64,000 bases of DNA from BJGO01 sp964640655 (GTDB lineage: Bacteria; Bacteroidota; Bacteroidia; Chitinophagales; UBA10324). The translations under genes and the position numbers were made by a program. Below are positions 1-8,234 of this stretch, piece by piece. Within the stretch, counting starts at the first letter, position 1. Each line of letters begins with the position of its first letter. The stretch is taken from positions 110,630 through 174,629 of the forward strand of contig CAZXFT010000004.1 of NCBI GenBank assembly GCA_964640655.1. Reading direction: 5' to 3'. The notes beneath the pieces were generated by a model. That model made no database searches. It saw nothing but the letters and a program-made list of their open reading frames with translations, and was not told where the DNA came from.

Positions 1-223
1 AAATGTCAAGTACCGTTATATCAAGATAGCCTTCATTCAGTAAATGATCTACCAATAGGCTGTCGCCTCCGCCAATGTCTATGATTTTTGCTTGATGAGG
101 TAATTGAAAAATCTTTACAAATTCAAGTGAAGTTATTGGTGTTGGTTGATACCAACTAACTTCATTCAATTGCTTGGTGAGATAAATGTACTCCCAATGT
201 TTCTTTCTGTCAAATGTTGCCAT
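1..223 (-). CDS. Class I SAM-dependent methyltransferase, N-terminal fragment cut by window edge
   Basis: The first 74 codons of a leftward gene are present and the rest lies outside the window. The ATG at 221-223 gives a protein starting MATFDRKKHWEYIY. The segment IIDIGGGDS at residues 47-55 is the glycine-rich SAM-binding motif I, and VLDI at 71-74 matches the acidic end of motif II. The substrate cannot be told from this fragment. It may be part of the same transcript as arsM, which ends 123 bases upstream of it, although a hairpin lies between the two. Confidence 0.7.
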   Translation of the reverse strand, partial: MATFDRKKHWEYIYLTKQLNEVSWYQPTPITSLEFVKIFQLPHQAKIIDIGGGDSLLVDHLLNEGYLDITVLDI

Positions 224-297
224 GTTATACGAATAGCCAAATGATGTTGATGATGCAAAATTTAGGATCAAAACCAAAAATGAGTTGAAGCACGATA

Positions 298-328
298 ACA
301 GAAAGTGTGATGATGATGTACTTTCTGT
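298..328 (-). terminator. Hairpin after arsM, possible terminator
   Basis: Nine-base perfect inverted arms, ACAGAAAGT and ACTTTCTGT, flank a 13-base loop just after the arsM stop. The run of T lies on the + strand side (330-336), so on the transcribed minus strand it precedes the hairpin instead of following it. Termination of arsM here is therefore only a possibility. Confidence 0.3.
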
Positions 329-345
329 ATTTTTTTAAAAAGGTT

Positions 346-1185
346 TTAATTGCAACACGTTGTTCCACAGCCACAGTCTTTAGATTTTTCGGCATATACG
401 GTAATACTGAATATTCCTGTATTGCCTGTTTTAAATTGATGCAGTTCTTCTTCGTTCAGATAGTTTTTTAAAATGTCATCAGGTATCATGATGACCTTAT
501 GCTTTTGTATGCTGATGTTTGAAAAGCCCGCTTGTTGTATATATTGTATATAATCATCTTTTTGTATGGCACCTGACACACAGCCGGCATACATCTCTGC
601 AGCGTTTCGAAGTGTTTCAGGTAGCTCACCTTTTAGTACTACATCCGATATGCTAAAGTGACCACCTTGTTTCAATACGCGAAATATTTCGCTGAATACT
701 TTCTTCTTATCCGGCACCAGATTCAGTACGCAATTGCTCACCACCACATCAGCCATATTTGCTGATACCGGTATGGCTTCTATATCACCCTGTCGGAATT
801 CAACATTGCTATAACCCAATTTCTGTGCATTTTCTTTGGCTTTGTCAATCATAGCAGGAGTAAAATCTATTCCTATCACACGGCCATCTTCGCCGGTTTC
901 GTTGCGCGCCACAAAACAATCGTTGCCGGCACCGCTGCCCAAATCAATCACTGTATCACCTTTTCTGATACCTGCAAATTGTGTTGGTAGTCCACAACCC
1001 AGACCTAAGTCTGCATCAGGGTTATAGCCTTGAAGTGTGCTGTAGTCGTCAGTCATAATGTTATATACTTCTGTGGAGCATCCACCCGCGCCGCAGCACG
1101 AAGACTGATTACTTGCCTTATCCTGTAAAGCTATTTCACTGTACTTCTGTTTTACCAGTTCTTTGATTTGTTCCGGTGTTTCCAT
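346..1185 (-). CDS. arsM: Arsenite methyltransferase ArsM
   Basis: This 279-residue enzyme is predicted to methylate trivalent arsenic with S-adenosylmethionine in the cytoplasm. The SAM-binding motif is VIDLGSGAGND at 79-89. The three cysteines expected for As(III) binding are visible as Cys64 (GLGCG), Cys152 (SNCVLNL) and Cys202 (AGCVSG). There is also an N-terminal CC pair at 30-31 with Cys36, and a cysteine-rich C-terminus (Cys271, 273, 277 and 278) that may help capture metalloid. It follows arsR by 19 bases on the same strand, so it should be induced by arsenite through ArsR. No arsenate reductase or efflux pump is seen nearby. Family assignment is firm. Confidence 0.93.
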   Translation of the reverse strand: METPEQIKELVKQKYSEIALQDKASNQSSCCGAGGCSTEVYNIMTDDYSTLQGYNPDADLGLGCGLPTQFAGIRKGDTVIDLGSGAGNDCFVARNETGEDGRVIGIDFTPAMIDKAKENAQKLGYSNVEFRQGDIEAIPVSANMADVVVSNCVLNLVPDKKKVFSEIFRVLKQGGHFSISDVVLKGELPETLRNAAEMYAGCVSGAIQKDDYIQYIQQAGFSNISIQKHKVIMIPDDILKNYLNEEELHQFKTGNTGIFSITVYAEKSKDCGCGTTCCN

Positions 1186-1204
1186 GATATTTTTGATTTA
1201 GTGA

Positions 1205-1537
1205 TTAACAACAATTGTTTTTCTTTTTAGTGAGTTTGGTGGTGATGGAAGTGAAATAGGATTGCAGTCTTTCTATAGCCTTCTCGTCTATGCAATAACA
1301 AATAGCTGTGCCTTCCACTTCACCTTTTATCAGACCGGCGTTTTTTAATTCTTTCAAGTGCTGCGATACAGTTGGCTGTGCCAATGGAAGTTCATTCACG
1401 ATGTCGCTGCATATGCAATTGTCAGCTTTGAGGAGATACTCCATTATGGCAACTCGGGCAGGGTGACCAAAGGCCTTGGTTAATATAGCGATGGTGTTTT
1501 GTTTATCGGTGAAATGATCTGTTTTGGTTGCTCCCAT
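1205..1537 (-). CDS. arsR: ArsR/SmtB-family arsenic-responsive repressor
   Basis: A 110-residue winged-helix regulator that heads the arsR-arsM operon. The recognition region is PLAQPTVSQHLKELKNAGLI at 51-70. The cysteine pair NCICSD (Cys41, Cys43) sits at the start of the DNA-binding helices, where classical ArsR proteins bind As(III). Further cysteines at 80, 82, 109 and 110 could add ligands. Arsenite binding would release the repressor from DNA. A 14-bp palindrome lies 17 bases upstream of the start codon and is the natural candidate operator. Confidence 0.92.
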   Translation of the reverse strand: MGATKTDHFTDKQNTIAILTKAFGHPARVAIMEYLLKADNCICSDIVNELPLAQPTVSQHLKELKNAGLIKGEVEGTAICYCIDEKAIERLQSYFTSITTKLTKKKNNCC

Positions 1538-1553
1538 GAGGTGTTTCTAAATA

Positions 1554-1592
1554 AATATTGCAATATTACGATAAAGATATTCGAATAAACAA
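1554..1592 (-). promoter_or_regulatory. arsR-arsM promoter and candidate ArsR operator
   Basis: AATATTGCAATATT at 1554-1567 is a perfect 14-bp palindrome. It overlaps a -7-like element reading TAATATTG on the minus strand (1561-1568), one mismatch from TAnnTTTG. A TTG lies 21 bases further upstream (1590-1592). A palindrome covering the -7 box fits autorepression by ArsR. Operator identity is inferred from position and symmetry. Confidence 0.6.
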
Positions 1593-1641
1593 GCATCGTG
1601 AAAAAATTACTGTTATTCATTCACTTTACGGAAGTCTGGTA

Positions 1642-2178
1642 TCAGATGGTCTTGTGATAGAGGAGATTTACCACACCGGTATCAAATGATTTGGCTTCAG
1701 TCAGTTTCCAGTTACTTTCTTCAGGATACGATGCAAACAAGGGTAATCCGTCGCTGATGATTTTTGGAATAACACTGATGATCATTTCATCAATAAGTGC
1801 GTGTTTCAGAAATGAGGTTATTAACTGACCTCCGCCTACCAGCCAAATATCTTTACCCGGTTTAGAAAGCATTTCTGCCAAAGCATCATGAATATAGATT
1901 TGTATTATCTGCGTGTCGGGGCTTTTAATTTTGAATTGTTTATTGTTACTGACAATGTAGGTCTGCATTCCTGAATAAGGCCACTCCATATCATAATTGA
2001 TGACCTCATCGTAAGTTTTTCGTCCCATAATTATAGTGTCAATTCTATTCAGTAAGTCATTATAACCATAGTCACCCGATTGTGGGTTGGGTATAGATGT
2101 CAGCCAGTCGAGTTTACCGTCTTTGCGGGCTATAAACCCATTCAGGGTTGTTGCTATATAGAGGATTACTTTACGCAC
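1642..2178 (-). CDS. RibD C-terminal/dihydrofolate reductase-fold protein
   Basis: A 178-residue protein of the RibD_C/YyaP type. It opens with RKVILYIATTLNGFIARKDG, followed by the IIMGRKTYDEV segment (about 50-60) and IWLVGGGQL (about 113-121), the NADPH-binding pattern of DHFR-fold reductases. Such stand-alone proteins are widespread and usually of unknown substrate, so neither folate nor riboflavin metabolism can be claimed. The start codon is GTG. No clear promoter of the phylum type was seen upstream, and the gene is probably transcribed alone. Confidence 0.8.
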   Translation of the reverse strand: MRKVILYIATTLNGFIARKDGKLDWLTSIPNPQSGDYGYNDLLNRIDTIIMGRKTYDEVINYDMEWPYSGMQTYIVSNNKQFKIKSPDTQIIQIYIHDALAEMLSKPGKDIWLVGGGQLITSFLKHALIDEMIISVIPKIISDGLPLFASYPEESNWKLTEAKSFDTGVVNLLYHKTI

Positions 2179-2254
2179 ATGTTCTTTCAGTATTACGGTT
2201 TAAGTGTGACACAAAGTTTATTAAACATAAATATTTAATACATTCACATGCGAA

Positions 2255-2626
2255 ATGAAAACAAGATTGCTGCATTTATTACTTTTTGTCACTTCACTAT
2301 TAGGTTATATGGAATGGGGAATAGACAATCATTCTTTTTTGTTTCAGGCAGAAGTGGAGTTATTATCAAAATTATTTACTGATCCTTTGTCAGTGATTCA
2401 TCCATTCACAATTATTCCATTATTTGGACAAGCACTTTTGATAGTCAATATAGTTCGGGCAAAACCTGTCAAGTGGATTTCCTACACTGCAATATCTTGT
2501 ATAGGCTTACTGTTTCTGATGCTGATATTCATTGGGCTATGGGGCATGAATATTAAAATGACATTAGCCTCATTGCCTTTCATACTGATCAGTATTTATA
2601 CAATAGTTGTTATTCGTAAACAATAA
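2255..2626 (+). CDS. Small hypothetical membrane protein (4 TM)
   Basis: A 123-residue protein not recognised as a named family. It begins with a hydrophobic segment (about 5-20), then shows three more membrane-spanning stretches around residues 48-65, 74-94 and 98-118, with few charged residues between. The ATG at 2255 is the first start in frame. The gene stands alone on the + strand between two leftward genes and ends 24 bases before the stop of the rhodanese-thioredoxin gene. Coding potential is judged from length and membrane topology only. Confidence 0.6.
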   Translation: MKTRLLHLLLFVTSLLGYMEWGIDNHSFLFQAEVELLSKLFTDPLSVIHPFTIIPLFGQALLIVNIVRAKPVKWISYTAISCIGLLFLMLIFIGLWGMNIKMTLASLPFILISIYTIVVIRKQ

Positions 2627-2650
2627 TTGTATTGCAAAAACGCCGTAGGC

Positions 2651-3367
2651 TTATTGTTGAACCTGTTTCAACAGTTCTTCTTTGGTAACATAACCAACGT
2701 TGCTCCAGATCATTTTCGAGTTCTTAAAAATCTGAAGGGTGGGCAAGGCTTCTATACCCAGCTGCAGAGTTAAGTTCTGGTTATCATCGGCATTGATACG
2801 TACAACAGTGACCTTATCCTTCATTGTGCTTTCAATTTCATCTAGGTATGGCTTCATTTTTTTACAAGGTGCACACCAATCGGCATAGAAATCAATCAGT
2901 AGTACTTTATCGGTTTTCTTCAATGCTTCATATTGTTCTTTACTCATGCCGCTTGAAGTTGTAAATATATCTTTGGTTTCAGGAAGATTAGCGCTGCGCC
3001 ATTTCATCATACCGCCTTGCAGTTCATATATTTCTTTGAAACCGTCAGCAAGCATATGTGAAGCAGCAGAGGAGCTTCTGCCACCGCTGAGGCAATAGAT
3101 AAATACCGGTTTGTTTTTATCGAGTTTAGATATATCGTTTATAAAATCGTTACCATTCCAGTTGATGTTTTTTGCACCGGGAATATGTCCGCCGGCATAT
3201 TCTTCAGGGCTACGTACATCTATGATAGACGCACCGGATAGTTCTTTGATTTTGGAAGAAAAGTCAGTGGCGCTGAGGGTAGTCTTGCCCGATTGGGTTT
3301 GACCATTGCTACAACTGCTTAATAGAATAACAGAAATTGAAAGTAGGGAGATGAAAAATTTGTTCAT
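2651..3367 (-). CDS. Rhodanese-thioredoxin fusion lipoprotein
   Basis: The better start is the ATG at 3365-3367, giving 238 residues that begin MNKFFISLLSISVILLSSC, a lipoprotein signal with its lipobox cysteine at 19. An upstream ATG would add 12 residues. Residues about 32-125 form a rhodanese domain with the active loop CLSGGRS. The C-terminal part is a thioredoxin domain with the redox motif WCAPC. Both catalytic motifs are intact. It should act on the periplasmic side of a membrane in disulfide or persulfide chemistry. A -7-like TACATTTG (3401-3408, minus strand) lies just upstream of the chosen start. Confidence 0.85.
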   Translation of the reverse strand: MNKFFISLLSISVILLSSCSNGQTQSGKTTLSATDFSSKIKELSGASIIDVRSPEEYAGGHIPGAKNINWNGNDFINDISKLDKNKPVFIYCLSGGRSSSAASHMLADGFKEIYELQGGMMKWRSANLPETKDIFTTSSGMSKEQYEALKKTDKVLLIDFYADWCAPCKKMKPYLDEIESTMKDKVTVVRINADDNQNLTLQLGIEALPTLQIFKNSKMIWSNVGYVTKEELLKQVQQ

Positions 3368-3488
3368 AGTTATGTATATCACTAAAAAAAATGACAAATA
3401 CAAATGTATTGAGTAATAGTGAATGCCTTGTGACTTTTATTACAATGAAAGCAATGGGTTGCATTTCTATTCGTGGTTCATAATCATA

Positions 3489-5102
3489 TTATTTATGAGC
3501 CTTCAAACCCTCCATAGCATTCAGCAATGCTTTATGTGCTGAATATATTTCGCGATAAATATTCATCAATGACGAAATTTCTATCTCATTAATCTTTCCT
3601 TCATGCAAGAGGTGCAAGGCATCCCTGACTAATGATTCGTAGTTTTTTTTGATTTGATTTTCAGGGTGTTCGGCGGATTGACTCATTTGATTTTCTATAC
3701 TATTGATGAATTCATCCTCTTTGCCTTGCAATTGCTGAAACTGTTTAAACAAGGTATCATTAGCTGAAGATTGCAACTCATCTATATTATGCCTGATGTC
3801 TTTAATGTTTTTTGCAGCACGTAAAATGTTACGGGCAATATCAACCGTTTCAATAAGCTCAGAGGATTGCTCGGTATCATGTGCGTGCGAAGAGGCGTCC
3901 ACACTGTATTTCAAAATCTCACCATGCAGTATTTTCAAACGCTCGTAATGTTCATCGTAGCTGGCTATGCTTTTTCCGCGCAAACTCTGAAAAAGTGGCA
4001 ATTGCTTTTCATCCTTATCTATTCCAAGAGCAAGCCGATGAATGATCAACGACAAACTGAACAAATGATTCAACTCTTTGTATAGCACATCAACAGCAGG
4101 TTCTGTTTCCTCGGGATTCACGTGATTCAGATATAAAGTTGTGTGTTCATTGTCGTTGGTCTTTACATATGACTTAATCCACGAGGTATACCTGTCCATG
4201 AATGGATAGAAGATGAAAATGGATAAGAGATTAATGCCGCTCTGAAATATCACTAAGGCAATCAGGTTGTCAGGTATCCTAATAACATCGAGTATGAGCC
4301 AAGTAAATGGATATAGCAATACTGAAGCAAGAATCAAGGTATAAACATTGAAAAAGAAATTTCCGTAAGCCACTCGTTTTTTATCCGTACTGCCGGTGAG
4401 TGCGCCTATTAATACTTTCACGGTTGTACCCAATTCCGATCCGATAACAATCCCTGCTGCGCGAATAAAATCAATGCTGCCGGTATGAACGGTTGTTAGT
4501 GTAATGGCCATCATTGCTGAACTGCTCTGAATTAATGCAGTCAGAATAAAACCAACCGGTATAAATAGGTAAGGGGAATATTTCTTGAGCGATTCAAAAT
4601 CTAACTGATCAACAAAAAGAATAGCACTTTCTTTCATCCACTCTATGCTGATGAATACCAGTGAAAATCCAATGCAGAATGAAATAAGATTTTTGACAAT
4701 TTGGTTTCGGGAGAATAATAAACCTAAAAGAGAGAAGGTCAGAATAGGGTAGGTGATGTATTCCAGATTGAGCTTGAAACCGAGTAAGGCAATCACCCAA
4801 CTGCTCATAGTAGTACCAAGATTAGCCCCCATCACCATACCCAGCGCGTGCTTCATAGACAATAATCCTGCACCTACAAAGGAGAGTACGGTGAGATTAA
4901 CCACTGAACTGCTTTGCAAAATGGAGGTTGCAACTGCTCCTGCAGTAATGGCTTTGAACTTGGAGGAAGTTTGTTTTTCAAGAAACTTTTTAAATGAACG
5001 ACCTGCCAGTAACCTTAACGATTTTTCGAGCAAATGCATGGCAAAAATGAAGAGTGCCACACCAGCCAAAAAATGCCATACTGCTAACTCACTCGACATC
5101 AA
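3489..5102 (-). CDS. Na/Pi cotransporter family protein with PhoU-like tail
   Basis: A 537-residue inner-membrane protein of the NptA/YjbB type, predicted to move phosphate with sodium. The two inverted Na/Pi repeats are seen as ILQSSSVVN with GANLGTT (about 60-100) and IQSSSAMMA with GSELGTT (about 190-230). About eight to ten hydrophobic helices span residues 8-305. The last 200 residues are hydrophilic and helical, as in the PhoU-like domain of this family. It abuts the DUF423 gene by one base, so the two are probably cotranscribed. Confidence 0.88.
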   Translation of the reverse strand: MMSSELAVWHFLAGVALFIFAMHLLEKSLRLLAGRSFKKFLEKQTSSKFKAITAGAVATSILQSSSVVNLTVLSFVGAGLLSMKHALGMVMGANLGTTMSSWVIALLGFKLNLEYITYPILTFSLLGLLFSRNQIVKNLISFCIGFSLVFISIEWMKESAILFVDQLDFESLKKYSPYLFIPVGFILTALIQSSSAMMAITLTTVHTGSIDFIRAAGIVIGSELGTTVKVLIGALTGSTDKKRVAYGNFFFNVYTLILASVLLYPFTWLILDVIRIPDNLIALVIFQSGINLLSIFIFYPFMDRYTSWIKSYVKTNDNEHTTLYLNHVNPEETEPAVDVLYKELNHLFSLSLIIHRLALGIDKDEKQLPLFQSLRGKSIASYDEHYERLKILHGEILKYSVDASSHAHDTEQSSELIETVDIARNILRAAKNIKDIRHNIDELQSSANDTLFKQFQQLQGKEDEFINSIENQMSQSAEHPENQIKKNYESLVRDALHLLHEGKINEIEISSLMNIYREIYSAHKALLNAMEGLKAHK

Positions 5103-5103
5103 T

Positions 5104-5517
5104 TTATTTTTTTAATAGTACTCCGCTCATAAACAATATCCAACCGAGTATGAAAAACATGCCACCAAGCGGGGTGATGAGAAAAAACAACTTGGGATAA
5201 ACTACATGCATGATATCGCGTGTGGCAACAAGATAGAGTGAGCCTGAGAAAAATACTATCCCTACAACGAATGAAGCAAAGGCAAATGGCAATCTGTGTT
5301 TGCTGTGAATAAACTTCATCATCACACCAATAATAATGATAGCCAGTGCATGATACATCTGATAACGCACACCGGTATCAAAACTGTAAAATTGCTCGGG
5401 GCTGAGTTGTGGTTTCAGATTGTGAGAACCTAAAGCGCCAAGTACTACAGAAGTAGCCGCGAAAAATGCGCCTGTCAATAATATAGTTCGTTGCAAAGGT
5501 TGATTTGTGGATAGCAT
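5104..5517 (-). CDS. DUF423 family membrane protein
   Basis: A small inner-membrane protein of the YgdD/DUF423 family, function unknown. The recognisable core is TILLTGAFFAATSVVLGALGSHNLK-like, with the family's early GALGSH (aligning to GAxGAH), followed by three more membrane helices. The start at ATG 5517 gives 137 residues, close to the family's usual 120-130. Starts at 5562 or 5592 would add a non-conserved extension running into the divergent gene. It lies one base upstream of the Na/Pi cotransporter gene. Confidence 0.82.
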   Translation of the reverse strand: MLSTNQPLQRTILLTGAFFAATSVVLGALGSHNLKPQLSPEQFYSFDTGVRYQMYHALAIIIIGVMMKFIHSKHRLPFAFASFVVGIVFFSGSLYLVATRDIMHVVYPKLFFLITPLGGMFFILGWILFMSGVLLKK

Positions 5518-5569
5518 AGACAATAGTTCGTAGGGTGTGAAATTAGTTTTGCTACTTGACATTAAACAG

Positions 5570-8221
5570 TTGAAGAAAAAATATCTTTTCATTTTCGGAT
5601 TTATTATAGGCTTACTGCTTGCTGCAGTTTATTTCTACGACATCACGTATTTGATATCCGGTAAGGATATGCGCTTTCGTGCCGTGCCTTTACATACTGC
5701 ATATTTTGCCGATGTTCGTGAGTGGGACAATATAAAGAAACATGCAACTGAGTTTGGGTTTGATGCCGGAGCCTCTCTGCTGAATGCCTTTCAGAAAGCA
5801 ACGGAAACGGAACAAATTCTCTCGCAATTAAAAGAGCAGGATAATTTATTACTCGCTGACTTACACAGCAGCAGATTCATCGTTTCCTACCACATTACAA
5901 AACCGGGCTACACAGAATCACTTTTGATTCTTGAACTGGACAAAGCAGGATCATCATCTCTGAAAGATATGCTTAACGAACAGACAAAATTTCCTGTTGA
6001 GAAACGAATGGTCCGTGGTGAAGCAGTGTGGGATATGAGCGTTGGCAGTGCATACAACCGATGGACACTGACTACTATGCATGGCTTGTTATTGATGAGT
6101 AAAGATCCTGCACTGGTTGAAGATGGCTTGTTGCAGATAAAAGATAATATCTCCATATACTCCGACGAATCTTTCAGACAGTTGTCCGCTTCCAATGAGC
6201 CTTATTTACATCTTTATTATCACTGCTCCAACCTCAGTTCCGCTGCTCAGGCATTTGCCGATAAGTCGGCGTTTCAGATTACACAACCCATCAGTCGATT
6301 TGCCGATTGGATGGCTGTAAAACTGATGGTCAACAAGAATGGATTGAGTTTAGAAGGCTTCTGTACTACAAATGAAAAAGAACTTCGTTTTTTGAACGAC
6401 TATACTTTTTCGAACAAAGTAAAATTTTATCCCTTAGCACAAAAACCTGATAATACAGCACTTTTATACAGCACCATCCTTCGTGCGAACGACACTCAAG
6501 AAAATTTAAAATCAAATCCTGTGCTAAAACGCCCTGACTATCGGAAGTATGTAGCACCTTGGTTTGATGAAGAGGCTTCATTTGTAATGACAGAACCCGT
6601 AGGTGCTAACTATGATGCATACAGTCTTTTGTTTTTGAAATCGAGAGTAAATTCAAAACCAATTGAAACATTGGCCCCCTTGTTTCAATCAAGTGATGGT
6701 GCCAATAACCGTTTCCCTGTTAATTATAAAGGTTACATCATCAGTAAAATGACTACTGAAAGCTGGTACAGCATGTTGTTGCCAAATCCATTTACCGAGA
6801 TGTTATCTCCATATGTGTTATTCACAAAAGATTATGTGGTGTTGGCCAATTCACTCACACAGCTGAAATTGTATGTAGAACGCCTGAACGATAAAAAGAC
6901 CTTGGATAAAACCATTGTTCCAGGAATGAATATGTCATCCTTCACCACAGGGAATTATGTGTTATACACTTCACTCCCTTTGCTGAACGACTTGTTTGAA
7001 AACAGCGTGAATAAAGAGTTTGCATCATCGTTTATCAGCGAATATAATTTGATGGCCAAGTGGTCGCCGTTGTTGTTGGAGTTTAATTACGAATCGAAAG
7101 GTTTGTTTAAAGTCAGTGGTATGTTGGTTACTCAGGCACGAGCAGAGAAAACCAACAGTGCATATTTATGGAAGGCGGAGTTGGACACGGTTGCTATTAC
7201 TTCACCATACATTTTGATGGATGCTCAAGGTCGGGAAAAGAGAATATTGATCCAGGATGCTCACAACAATTTATACATGCTCAACCGTGCAGGAGATATA
7301 GTATGGAGAAGAAACCTGAATGCTCCGGTGAAAGGACCAATCACTAATATAGATTTTTATAAGAACAGCGATAATCAAATCATCCTAGCTACAGAAAACA
7401 AAATTTATGTGTTGGATGAAATGGGTAATGATCTGCCCAACTTTCCAATAACACTTCCATTTAAAGCTGTTACAGATTTGAGTGTTGTTGACCCGGAAGG
7501 CAGTCGTAATTATTATTATTTCATTGGTTGCGAGAACGGTTATTTCTATGGCTATGAAAAAAGTGGACGTCCGCTCAGCGGTTGGAATCCAAATGCCGAC
7601 GGCCGTAACGTGACTATGCCGGTTTCATTCTTCCGTTATAAATCAAAAGAGTTCTTTATGCTTATTACCGACAATGGAGCATTAAGATTCTATTCGAGAT
7701 ACGGCAAAGAAGTTTATAAGGAATTAGAAACAAATACAGCATTAACGCGCGCTTTTGTTTCTGCTCCGGGCAAAGGTTTTGTGGTGAGCAATACACAAGG
7801 CGACACATACTTTTTAGGCTATGACGGAAAAATAAATAAAACCATTTCGCCGATTGCGGACTGTTTGGATGCAATGTATGCGCACTTCACGAGTAAGAAT
7901 ATGCCTGATTTAATTTGCTTAACATCAAATAATATGAGTGTGTATCGCTACGACTCCACTTTCCTCTTCCGTTACGATTTTAGCTCATTGTTGACTGAAG
8001 CTGAGTTATACATGGTTCAGGGGCTGGGGATGAAACCATGTATAGTTGTGAACGATCACGACCTGATGATACCGGTAAATGCATACGGGAAATCAGCCAA
8101 ACACTTCCCCAAAAAAGGTATAGGTGTTTTTAGTGGAACTGATCTGTATAATAATGGAGAGGAAGTTCTGATTGGATTAATGGATGAAAAGACTCTGGTT
8201 GCTTACCCGCTGGAGTGGTGA
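5570..8221 (+). CDS. Large membrane-anchored protein with propeller-like C-terminal half
   Basis: About 883 residues from a TTG at 5570; a GTG at 5537 would add 11. The TTG is preferred because a TAGTTTTG -7 element at 5544-5551 would place transcription start after the GTG, and because it gives a clean N-terminal anchor (KKKYLFIFGFIIGLLLAAVY). Residues to about 530 are a soluble domain of unknown type, possibly DUF3352-like. From about 545 onward there are repeated blade-like units such as LIQDAHNNLYMLNRAGDIVW and LATENKIYVLDEMGND, as in PQQ/WD-type propellers. Probably periplasmic. No catalytic residues were recognised. Confidence 0.72.
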   Translation: MKKKYLFIFGFIIGLLLAAVYFYDITYLISGKDMRFRAVPLHTAYFADVREWDNIKKHATEFGFDAGASLLNAFQKATETEQILSQLKEQDNLLLADLHSSRFIVSYHITKPGYTESLLILELDKAGSSSLKDMLNEQTKFPVEKRMVRGEAVWDMSVGSAYNRWTLTTMHGLLLMSKDPALVEDGLLQIKDNISIYSDESFRQLSASNEPYLHLYYHCSNLSSAAQAFADKSAFQITQPISRFADWMAVKLMVNKNGLSLEGFCTTNEKELRFLNDYTFSNKVKFYPLAQKPDNTALLYSTILRANDTQENLKSNPVLKRPDYRKYVAPWFDEEASFVMTEPVGANYDAYSLLFLKSRVNSKPIETLAPLFQSSDGANNRFPVNYKGYIISKMTTESWYSMLLPNPFTEMLSPYVLFTKDYVVLANSLTQLKLYVERLNDKKTLDKTIVPGMNMSSFTTGNYVLYTSLPLLNDLFENSVNKEFASSFISEYNLMAKWSPLLLEFNYESKGLFKVSGMLVTQARAEKTNSAYLWKAELDTVAITSPYILMDAQGREKRILIQDAHNNLYMLNRAGDIVWRRNLNAPVKGPITNIDFYKNSDNQIILATENKIYVLDEMGNDLPNFPITLPFKAVTDLSVVDPEGSRNYYYFIGCENGYFYGYEKSGRPLSGWNPNADGRNVTMPVSFFRYKSKEFFMLITDNGALRFYSRYGKEVYKELETNTALTRAFVSAPGKGFVVSNTQGDTYFLGYDGKINKTISPIADCLDAMYAHFTSKNMPDLICLTSNNMSVYRYDSTFLFRYDFSSLLTEAELYMVQGLGMKPCIVVNDHDLMIPVNAYGKSAKHFPKKGIGVFSGTDLYNNGEEVLIGLMDEKTLVAYPLEW

Positions 8222-8234
8222 TTTAGTCAACAGT

